DNA of 6,652 nucleotides from Bacteroidota bacterium. Its GTDB lineage: Bacteria > Bacteroidota > Ignavibacteria > SZUA-365 > JAADGX01. Shown here in pieces: positions 1-5,544 of this stretch. The notes under the pieces were generated by a model. The model was given only the letters and a program-made list of their open reading frames with translations. It searched no databases and was not told the origin of the DNA. Each line of letters starts with the position of its first letter. The stretch's first letter is position 1. A program made the translations under genes and the position numbers. The stretch is taken from contig JAJRXL010000380.1 of the NCBI GenBank assembly GCA_024276335.1, positions 1-6,652 of the forward strand, in the 5' to 3' direction.

Positions 1-18
1 CACTTTATCCACGAGCCA

Positions 19-67
19 TCCGGGACTTCTTTCTTCCCGGAACTCGGATCAATATTCTGTTTTGATC
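19..67 (-). repeat. Two hairpins just downstream of tsaB
   Basis: Beyond the tsaB stop in the direction of transcription there are two inverted repeats. The first is GATCAA/TTGATC (47-52 with 62-67, 9-nt loop) and the second is TCCGGGA/TCCCGGA (19-25 with 35-41, 9-nt loop). No T-run follows either on the minus strand, so they are not classic intrinsic terminators, though they could mark or stabilise the 3' end of the operon transcript. The remaining bases from 1 to 85 hold nothing else recognisable. Confidence 0.35.
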
Positions 68-85
68 TTCGAAACCACGCCATTG

Positions 86-811
86 TTAATCCTTGGACTG
101 AAATTGCGATGAAGCATCGCGCAAAACTTTGGGCAGGCGGACGCTCGCATCCTTGACCAGGAATTCCTTCCCGTAAAAAGGCTCCAACGAGGCAATATCT
201 TCATATTTTTCGTTTCGTGCCCGTTCCTCGCCAAGCTCCGCCACTATTGCCGCGGATGCCTCAACTGAATATAGCGCAAAATAATTTCTCCTGGCATTGT
301 CCAGCTCATCCGCTCCTTCACCGGCAATGACGAGCTTTTCCGGCAGACGCGCGACGAGTTCCTGAACGGAAACGAGTTCCGTCTTTCGCACCCGCTCCAC
401 GCCGCGATCTGACAACCGGAATTTCCCCCAGAACACTTCGCCTTTTCGGCCGGGAAGAACGATGGCACACTCCAGGGGAAGCGACTCCTGGAGCTCGCCC
501 AGCAATGCACGAGCCAGGGCTTCCAACGTCGGAACCGCCACGACCTTGACATTCATTCCGAACACCAATCCCTTTACGAAACTTACACCGATCCGCAAAC
601 CGGTAAACGAACCCGGTCCGATAGATACTGCCACGGCGTCCAGGTCATGCACCCCGAGCCCCCGGGCCGCCAGCAGATCGCGCACGGCGGGTGTGAGCAG
701 GGCGTCATGATTGCGCGGCTGGCGAAAGATTGTTTGACCCGCCGTTTCGCCGTCGATCCGTAGTGCGACGCCAAGGATCCTCGTTGCGGTATCAATCCCG
801 AGGATGTTCAT
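86..811 (-). CDS. tsaB: tRNA threonylcarbamoyladenosine biosynthesis protein TsaB
   Basis: TsaB is the non-catalytic ASKHA-fold partner of TsaD. With TsaE it forms the cytoplasmic complex that transfers the threonylcarbamoyl group from threonylcarbamoyl-AMP to A37 of tRNAs reading ANN codons. The sequence shows the family's N-terminal GIDTAT motif (residues 5-10), the diagnostic GPGSFTGLRIG block (65-75), and a C-terminal LEPFYGKEF segment (209-217) corresponding to the EPxYxR-like end of TsaB proteins. The length of 241 aa is normal for the family. The ATG is supported by the overlap with the tsaE stop and by a GAGG six bases upstream. tsaB is last in the apparent porX-tsaE-tsaB operon and is probably translationally coupled to tsaE. 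The TsaD gene itself is not in the window. Nothing suggests truncation. The family call is firm. Confidence 0.95.
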   Translation of the reverse strand: MNILGIDTATRILGVALRIDGETAGQTIFRQPRNHDALLTPAVRDLLAARGLGVHDLDAVAVSIGPGSFTGLRIGVSFVKGLVFGMNVKVVAVPTLEALARALLGELQESLPLECAIVLPGRKGEVFWGKFRLSDRGVERVRKTELVSVQELVARLPEKLVIAGEGADELDNARRNYFALYSVEASAAIVAELGEERARNEKYEDIASLEPFYGKEFLVKDASVRLPKVLRDASSQFQSKD

Positions 812-1272
812 ACGTTGCCTCGTTGCTCTTTACGTACCGGCGAGCGGACGATTTGCTCATACCGGATGACCCGTTCCCAAGGTCGGGAACCGTGTTCGAT
901 GGTAATACGCCAGTAGGGAGACGGGAGGTAGTCCTCCGCTTTTTCCGCCCATTCAACGAGCACGATACCACGCCCGTCAAAGAGGTCGAAGAAACCGGTT
1001 TCGAACAATTGCGCGGGTCGTTCCAGGCGGTAGAGGTCCACGTGCAGGAGAGTGACTTCCGGCGCGACGTACTCGTTGATGATGGTAAACGTCGGCGAGG
1101 ACACCGCGTCCGGGCACCCGAAATAATGACAGACCCCCTTGACCACCTGGGTCTTGCCTGATCCCAGTTCACCGGTCAGAGCAACCACGTCGCCTGCCCG
1201 CAGGTTCCGGGCGAATTCCGACGCCCACTCCATGGTTTCGGCTTCCGATTCTGTTTTACGAGTTGTTGCCAT
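808..1272 (-). CDS. tsaE: tRNA threonylcarbamoyladenosine biosynthesis ATPase TsaE
   Basis: TsaE is the small P-loop ATPase of the bacterial t6A complex; it binds TsaB-TsaD and drives turnover of the complex. Visible motifs are the Walker A GELGSGKT (residues 34-41), the switch-like SPTFTIINEY (59-68), the Walker B-like HVDLYRL with Asp79 (77-83), and VEWAEK (106-111), all typical of this family. The length of 154 aa is usual. The chosen ATG puts the P-loop about 34 residues from the N-terminus, as in other TsaE proteins. No good Shine-Dalgarno lies upstream, which is common in Bacteroidota. The gene follows porX by 33 bp and its TGA overlaps the tsaB ATG as ATGA, so co-transcription with both is likely. 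The basic tail after about residue 143 is not part of the conserved core. Confidence 0.95.
   Translation of the reverse strand: MATTRKTESEAETMEWASEFARNLRAGDVVALTGELGSGKTQVVKGVCHYFGCPDAVSSPTFTIINEYVAPEVTLLHVDLYRLERPAQLFETGFFDLFDGRGIVLVEWAEKAEDYLPSPYWRITIEHGSRPWERVIRYEQIVRSPVRKEQRGNV
818..821 (-). promoter_or_regulatory. Ribosome binding site of tsaB inside tsaE
   Basis: GAGG on the minus strand, six bases before the tsaB ATG and within the last codons of tsaE. Together with the ATGA stop/start overlap it supports the tsaB start and suggests that ribosomes finishing tsaE can reinitiate on tsaB. Confidence 0.5.
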
Positions 1273-1305
1273 CTGACGGGTGCATGAATTGTCAGCGTCG
1301 TGGAC

Positions 1306-2865
1306 TCAGCGGCGGGGCTCCATCACCACTACGGGAAGGATCATTTCTTCCAGCGATATTCCTCCGTGCTGGAAGCTGTCCCTGTACTTCGTCAGGTACT
1401 TGTTGTAATCGGTTGGGTACACGAAGTAATAATCTTCTTTGGCAATGATGTAGTTGACGGTGACGCCGCGCCGGGGAAGCCGGTATTCCTCGGGCCGGGT
1501 GATACGCAACGCGTGCCTGGCATCCGCCTTCACATTGCGGCCATACTTGTAGCGAAGGTTCGTGGACGTTTCCCTGTCGCCCAGCACTTTTACGCCCCGC
1601 ATGCACCGCACGCTGCCGTGATCGGTGGTAAGAACGATACGCACGTTGTCGAGACGAGCCAACGCCTTGAACATGCCGAACAAGGACGAGTAAAGGAACC
1701 AACTGTTGGTAAGAGAACGATACGCCGCCTCGTCCGGGGCGATCTCCTTGAGGATGGGATAATCGGAACGCCCGTGCGCCAGCATGTCCACCACGTTTAC
1801 CACGACAACGGTAAGGTGGTTCTGCGCGTACGAACCGATGTTCGCCTCCACCTGCTTGCCGAAACTGGTTTCGATGACCTTGATGTATTTCAAATCATTG
1901 CGTAGCTTTATCCGTCTGCGTTCGAGCAATTTTTCCAGGAGTTCCTTTTCGTACTTGTTCATGCTGTAATCGTCGTCATGGCCGGTGGACCACAGCTCGG
2001 GGAAAATGCGTTCGAGTTCGCTTGGATAGAGGCCGCTGAAAATCGCGTTCCGCGCATATGGCGTGGCTGTGGGCAGCATGCTCACGTAGTAGGTTTTCTC
2101 CATTGAGTACAAGCTCTGGAGATGCCGCTCCATGACCAGCCACTGGTCGAGCCGGAGGCAGTCGATAACAAAGAAGAATACGGATTTGTCCGAATCCAGT
2201 TGGGGCAACAAGAACTTGTCAACCACGCCCGGCGACAGCGTGACGGATTCTTCCTCGATCCATTGACGGTATTCCTTTTCGACGAATTTCGAGAACGCAT
2301 GGTTGCACTCACGCCGCTGGTCCAGCATGGTCTGGTTGAGCCCCAACTCAGGATGCTCATCCAGTTCCAGGTCCCACGTCACAAGCTTGGTGTACAAATC
2401 GATCCACTCGTCGATCTCCAGCGGATTCATCAACGCCGCCGCCACCATGTTGAAATCACGGATGTAATCCTGGGATGTTTTCTGGCCCTTGATCTGCTTG
2501 GCTTCCAGGAACTTCTTGACCGTCAGGAGTACCTGGCTGGGGTTCACCGGCTTGGTCAAGTAGTCATCGATCTTGCCCCCGATGGCGTCTTCCATGAGGG
2601 ATTCCTCCTCGCTCTTGGTCACCATGACCACGGGAAGGATGGGATTCATTTCCTTGAGGAGGGCGAGCGTTTCGATTCCTCCCCGTCCCGGCATCATTTC
2701 ATCAAGTAAAACGAGATCAACCCTGGTGTTGCGAACGGTCTCCAGTGCGTCGTCGCTGTTTGTGGCGGTAAGGATGTTATAGCCTTTTTGCTCGAGAAAG
2801 AGGATGTGGGGACGGAGATGTTCGACCTCGTCATCGACCCAGAGTATTGTCGCTTTTACGTCCAT
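1306..2865 (-). CDS. porX: PorX-type response regulator with PglZ/alkaline-phosphatase-like effector domain
   Basis: This is a 519-aa two-domain signalling protein matching the PorX architecture. Residues 1 to about 120 form a receiver domain: acidic pair Asp11/Asp12, phosphoacceptor Asp55 in LVLLDEMMPG, Thr83, and Lys105 in the TKP motif. A helical linker follows (about 125-215). From about 228 there is a PglZ/alkaline-phosphatase-superfamily domain. Its candidate metal and nucleophile residues are Asp235 (VIDCLR), Thr266 or Thr268 (PTATPY), Asp360 and His364 (VVDMLAH), Asp415/His416 (TTDHGS) and His500 (FQHGG), so the set looks complete. In characterised Bacteroidota, PorX works with the sensor PorY and the sigma factor SigP to control T9SS genes, and its effector domain cleaves oligonucleotides. 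The same role here is inferred; no por or secretion gene is visible nearby. It heads the operon with tsaE and tsaB. An AGGAAG lies 11 bases before the ATG, and a TATAAT hexamer lies just upstream (2886-2891) without a well-spaced -35 element. Confidence 0.9.
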   Translation of the reverse strand: MDVKATILWVDDEVEHLRPHILFLEQKGYNILTATNSDDALETVRNTRVDLVLLDEMMPGRGGIETLALLKEMNPILPVVMVTKSEEESLMEDAIGGKIDDYLTKPVNPSQVLLTVKKFLEAKQIKGQKTSQDYIRDFNMVAAALMNPLEIDEWIDLYTKLVTWDLELDEHPELGLNQTMLDQRRECNHAFSKFVEKEYRQWIEEESVTLSPGVVDKFLLPQLDSDKSVFFFVIDCLRLDQWLVMERHLQSLYSMEKTYYVSMLPTATPYARNAIFSGLYPSELERIFPELWSTGHDDDYSMNKYEKELLEKLLERRRIKLRNDLKYIKVIETSFGKQVEANIGSYAQNHLTVVVVNVVDMLAHGRSDYPILKEIAPDEAAYRSLTNSWFLYSSLFGMFKALARLDNVRIVLTTDHGSVRCMRGVKVLGDRETSTNLRYKYGRNVKADARHALRITRPEEYRLPRRGVTVNYIIAKEDYYFVYPTDYNKYLTKYRDSFQHGGISLEEMILPVVVMEPRR

Positions 2866-2936
2866 GTGTTTCGTTGCTTCCTGTAATTATATCAACTTGC
2901 TGTCCCGTCGGCTTCAATCCCGTCCACCCCCGCCCT

Positions 2937-2976
2937 CCCAACAAGTGGTTGGGGATGCTACGCCGAGATCCCTCGG
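2937..2976 (-). repeat. Two short hairpins in the putative porX leader region
   Basis: CCCAAC/GTTGGG (2937-2942 with 2948-2953, 5-nt loop) and CCGAG/CTCGG (2963-2967 with 2972-2976, 4-nt loop) lie next to each other 70-110 bp upstream of porX. Neither is followed by a T-run in the porX direction, so they do not look like intrinsic terminators. They would be transcribed only if the porX promoter lies further upstream. Confidence 0.3.
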
Positions 2977-3008
2977 TTCCAAAGCAAACTCGACCACAGC
3001 CGGTGCGT

Positions 3009-3024
3009 ATCAATCATGGTTGAT
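3009..3024. repeat. 16-bp near-perfect palindrome upstream of porX
   Basis: The sequence ATCAATCATGGTTGAT is self-complementary over 16 bases except for one mismatched pair. It lies about 145 bp upstream of the porX start and 15 bp from a second palindrome. The size and symmetry would fit a dimeric regulator site, but no regulator is known and chance remains possible. Confidence 0.4.
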
Positions 3025-3032
3025 TTCCAGGC

Positions 3033-3055
3033 GGTACAACCTTATTAAGGTACAA
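3033..3055. repeat. 13-bp palindrome with overlapping GGTACAA direct repeats
   Basis: ACCTTATTAAGGT (3039-3051) is a perfect inverted repeat around one central base. The heptamer GGTACAA occurs twice in the same orientation, at 3033-3039 and 3049-3055, overlapping the palindrome at both ends; the two copies start 16 bp apart. The AT-rich core stands out against GC-richer surroundings. This could be an operator or part of a promoter region. Confidence 0.4.
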
Positions 3056-3148
3056 AAAGCGTCACGGGAAGACAAGGATACGTTCGAGGCCGAGGCTCGA
3101 AGATGTATTGCGCATCCAAGGATTCAGCCTGTCGCCGTCCCCCGGCGC

Positions 3149-5431
3149 CTACCTGCTCTGTTCCCGCACTCTCCATAATTTGCCCTCTCCCGGCTCGTAC
3201 CACGCGGAGAAATCACCCCCGTTCGAGGTCTCTGCATCCAAGATACTCTCGATCCGCAGCGAGCGGCCCGCAAACAACCGTCCCAACTCGACCGTGATTT
3301 TTCGCCTTCCTTGTTTTTCCACGCGCTTATTGACAACCCAGATGTAAATATCGGAAAAAGAGTCGCGCAGGATGCCGATTTCGACGTACGGCGCAGCAGC
3401 CGAGCCGTAGTCAAGAACATGGCCCGGCTTGGCAACCACGACACGCCGCACGTAAGGATTCCCCTGCATCGATTCCGTTTCTGGGTCCATGGACAGGGAT
3501 TCTACCCAAACCAGGTTTTTCTGCACCTCCCCGATTCTTTCCAGGACGCTGTCCAGCTCACCCAGCAGCGCCCACTTGTCGCCGCCGTAGCAATCCCGCG
3601 TGCGAGGCAAACCGTTGGGGTCGATAATGCCGAGGTTGCCCGGCGCGTAATCCGGGTCCCTCCCGGTTGGATCGAAGAGGCGCCTGTCATCGGGAGGGTA
3701 ATGGGGAGCGGAAAACGCATCCACAAGCGCCTGGTCAGGGGCGGAAGCATAATTGAAGTAAAGAATACCCCTGGCGCCGTAACAGAGGGCGAGGTACACG
3801 GACAACCGGATTTCTTCCACGGTGGGTTCGCGCTGTTCCTTGTTGTCGTAGAAATCCGGCATCGGTACGCCGCACGGACGAAAGGTAGTACGCCAGGGCC
3901 AGTTGGTTCCGAAGCGCCAAACATGAAGCTGGGGAGTGAAAATCCACGGCACTCCCAGGTCGCGGGATATTTCCGCGGTCTGCCGCAAGGGGCCCAGGAA
4001 CGTGAACCCCATGAAATATTCGTAGGACTCCTCGCGCATGATGGTGTCCGCCGTCAGTCCCCAGGCTTCTCGTTGCTTCGCCGTGGTCGCGGCAAGGGCT
4101 TCCTCCGTCAGATAGTACCCGGGATTCGCCGCTCCACCAACGAGGTTCGGAAGCGGAGTCACGAACTTGGGAGGCATGTTCACGTTACACCTGCCGTTCA
4201 ACCCCATGGAGTTTCCGTTAAAGCTCGCGAACGGATAGAGGTACACGCCGAAGTACCTGATCCCGAGATCGCGGATGAGCCGCTTCACCCGACGTTTTTC
4301 CTCGTTGACGATGGTGGTATCCGGAGCCCCGACACGCCAGAGATGCGGCTGCACGTAGCAGAAGAGGTCCACGGCGCCCCCGGTTTCTTTCCGCAGAAGA
4401 GCATTGACAAGCCGGATGGAATACGCGATGTTGCCCTGGTCCGACCCGAGTTCGGGACCGGCGAGTTGCCATACCGGCGCGTAGTTATAGTATTCCCGCG
4501 CCCGCGATTCCAGTGCCAGGCGCAACCTGCGCCCCGGCGACGAGGGGTTTACAAGCCCGGGGTTGAAAAACTCGAATGCCTTCTGATTGCTGAGCGCGAC
4601 ATAATCTACTTCGACACCGACTCCGTTGATCTCAACCCGAACCATGACATCGCGATCCCTGCCCGGCGCACCCAGGAATCGAAGCTCTCCCCCCTTCACC
4701 TCGGTGAATAATTTCGGCACACGCGTGCCGTCGAACGTAAAACGCTCTTCCTGCGTCTTTCCCGTCTTGCGGCTCCGCAGGCGCAAGACGACTTCCAACC
4801 GCGCATCATTCGTTGTCTTCTTCAGTCGCGCCGAAAGGACGTAAGTCGTATTGCGTTGGAGCATGCCCTCTGGGGACCCTTCGTCAATAATCTCGAGGCT
4901 GTACCGCGCGGACCTTGCAGATGAAAAGACCCGGACATTGGACGGGTACGGTGCTCCCGGCGATGGAATCTCCGGCACGTCGAGTGTCAGGTACTTCGCC
5001 TCTTCCCGGTAGGCGGGTTCGCCATCGCCGGTAAACATCTCCGCCTGGTACTGGAATCGATCCTGCCACGCGCCGTGCAGGTACCCGTCGTACAGGATGA
5101 CACGTGGAATGCCGCGGCCGTCCCTTCCCCGGATACTGTCCAGGAGTTTTTCGAACCTGCCATCGGTCTTTCCAATACCACTAATTGCCGCGTAGATAGT
5201 ATTGAATCGCAGGTGCAAAACCAGCCGGTCCATGGACGGAACGTCGCCGAAATCATATATGGTCACGTTGTTCTTGTAGCGCTCCCGCATTTCGAGGCCG
5301 GTGACATCCGTCACGCCGTACGCGCCAAGCAAGAAGAAATCAAGTGTGCCTCGATCCTGTGCGGCGAGGGTGACGGCGGTCACGATGGTAAACACAACAA
5401 AGAGCCGCAACTGGGCCAGTATCCTTTTCAA
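3149..5431 (-). CDS. Predicted secreted glycosidase-like TIM-barrel protein of unknown family
   Basis: I do not recognise a named family. From the TTG start preferred here the protein is about 760 aa. It opens with a signal peptide: basic MKR start, hydrophobic core around residues 10-23, and likely cleavage near VTLAAQ. A segment like the first strand and helix of glycosidase barrels follows (HLRFNTIYAAI, about 73-83). Residues about 180-282 look like a carbohydrate-binding-type beta-sandwich (start TTYVLSARLK, end VEVDYVAL). Barrel-like segments then resume: VWQLAGPELG (320-329), IRYFGVYLYPF (391-401), GVPWIFTPQLHVW (493-505) and GARGILYFNYAS (552-563). The C-terminal part (about 680-755) resembles a small beta-sandwich. 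Glu327 in AGPELG could be a catalytic acid, but no canonical catalytic pair is evident and a Gln sits where a clan GH-A nucleophile might be expected. No T9SS C-terminal sorting domain is seen. The alternative TTG at 5459-5461 adds ten residues but lacks a ribosome binding site. Confidence 0.75.
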   Translation of the reverse strand: MKRILAQLRLFVVFTIVTAVTLAAQDRGTLDFFLLGAYGVTDVTGLEMRERYKNNVTIYDFGDVPSMDRLVLHLRFNTIYAAISGIGKTDGRFEKLLDSIRGRDGRGIPRVILYDGYLHGAWQDRFQYQAEMFTGDGEPAYREEAKYLTLDVPEIPSPGAPYPSNVRVFSSARSARYSLEIIDEGSPEGMLQRNTTYVLSARLKKTTNDARLEVVLRLRSRKTGKTQEERFTFDGTRVPKLFTEVKGGELRFLGAPGRDRDVMVRVEINGVGVEVDYVALSNQKAFEFFNPGLVNPSSPGRRLRLALESRAREYYNYAPVWQLAGPELGSDQGNIAYSIRLVNALLRKETGGAVDLFCYVQPHLWRVGAPDTTIVNEEKRRVKRLIRDLGIRYFGVYLYPFASFNGNSMGLNGRCNVNMPPKFVTPLPNLVGGAANPGYYLTEEALAATTAKQREAWGLTADTIMREESYEYFMGFTFLGPLRQTAEISRDLGVPWIFTPQLHVWRFGTNWPWRTTFRPCGVPMPDFYDNKEQREPTVEEIRLSVYLALCYGARGILYFNYASAPDQALVDAFSAPHYPPDDRRLFDPTGRDPDYAPGNLGIIDPNGLPRTRDCYGGDKWALLGELDSVLERIGEVQKNLVWVESLSMDPETESMQGNPYVRRVVVAKPGHVLDYGSAAAPYVEIGILRDSFSDIYIWVVNKRVEKQGRRKITVELGRLFAGRSLRIESILDAETSNGGDFSAWYEPGEGKLWRVREQSR

Positions 5432-5441
5432 AACCGGCTTG

Positions 5442-5446
5442 CCTCC
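5442..5446 (-). promoter_or_regulatory. Ribosome binding site deciding a TTG start
   Basis: GGAGG on the minus strand, ten bases before the TTG at 5429-5431. It is the strongest Shine-Dalgarno match next to any start in the window. It lies inside the longer reading frame that begins with TTG at 5459-5461, and no comparable purine-rich site precedes that upstream TTG. Starting downstream also gives a cleaner signal peptide beginning MKRIL. No ATG or GTG offers a better start. Confidence 0.65.
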
Positions 5447-5515
5447 ACGATGAAATGTCAATGAGAAACACGAACGGTCTCGGCGCCTGCCGTCCTTGGC
5501 CGGAACGCGGAAATC

Positions 5516-5538
5516 GTTCGAGCGCGTCGGAATCGAAC
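5516..5538 (-). repeat. Weak inverted repeat after the carboxylase gene
   Basis: GTTCGA (5516-5521) and TCGAAC (5533-5538) form a 6-bp stem with an 11-nt loop, about ten bases beyond the carboxylase TAA. Only three Ts follow on the minus strand, so termination here would be weak at best. The rest of the gap up to the secreted protein gene shows no clear promoter. Confidence 0.25.
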
Positions 5539-5544
5539 CCCGTG

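Larger units (their letters stand above)
2866..3148. other. Intergenic region upstream of porX with palindromes, no convincing gene
   Basis: A 283-bp gap between the stop of the secreted protein gene and the porX ATG. It holds a near-perfect 16-bp palindrome (3009-3024), a 13-bp palindrome (3039-3051), and short inverted repeats at 2937-2953, 2963-2976 and 3083-3101. A TATAAT hexamer on the minus strand lies at 2886-2891, close to porX. The only open frames are short, use weak starts and match no family I know. No hairpin is followed by a convincing T-run, so I see no clear terminator for the upstream gene. The region probably contains the porX promoter and perhaps regulator sites. Confidence 0.45.

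Noticed and set aside
2122..2709. 195-aa plus-strand frame inside porX
   Set aside because: It lies entirely opposite the conserved porX coding sequence and shows no family motif.
2886..2917. Sigma-70-like promoter for porX (TATAAT at 2886-2891, TTGAAG at 2912-2917, minus strand)
   Set aside because: The hexamers are 20 bp apart, longer than the usual 16-18, and the predicted transcript would start within the AGGAAG before the ATG. It is too weak to list as a promoter.
2831..3013. 60-aa minus-strand frame crossing from the intergenic gap into porX
   Set aside because: It has a TTG start without a clear ribosome binding site, overlaps the porX start out of frame, and its translation resembles no protein. 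It most likely stays open by chance.
3083..3101. TTCGAG/CTCGAA hairpin as terminator of the secreted protein gene
   Set aside because: The stem is only 6 bp and the nearest T-run in the transcription direction (3055-3059) is more than 20 bases away, so it does not meet the pattern of an intrinsic terminator.
3311..4711. 466-aa open frame on the plus strand opposite the secreted protein gene
   Set aside because: It is the antisense shadow of a well-supported gene. Its translation has no recognisable motif and is rich in His, Arg and Pro, as expected from reading a GC-rich gene backwards. The minus-strand frame has a signal peptide and fold-like segments.
5456..5461. TTGACA on the minus strand, a perfect -35 hexamer
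   Set aside because: No -10-like sequence lies 16-18 bp downstream; that stretch is the ribosome binding site and start region of the secreted protein gene.
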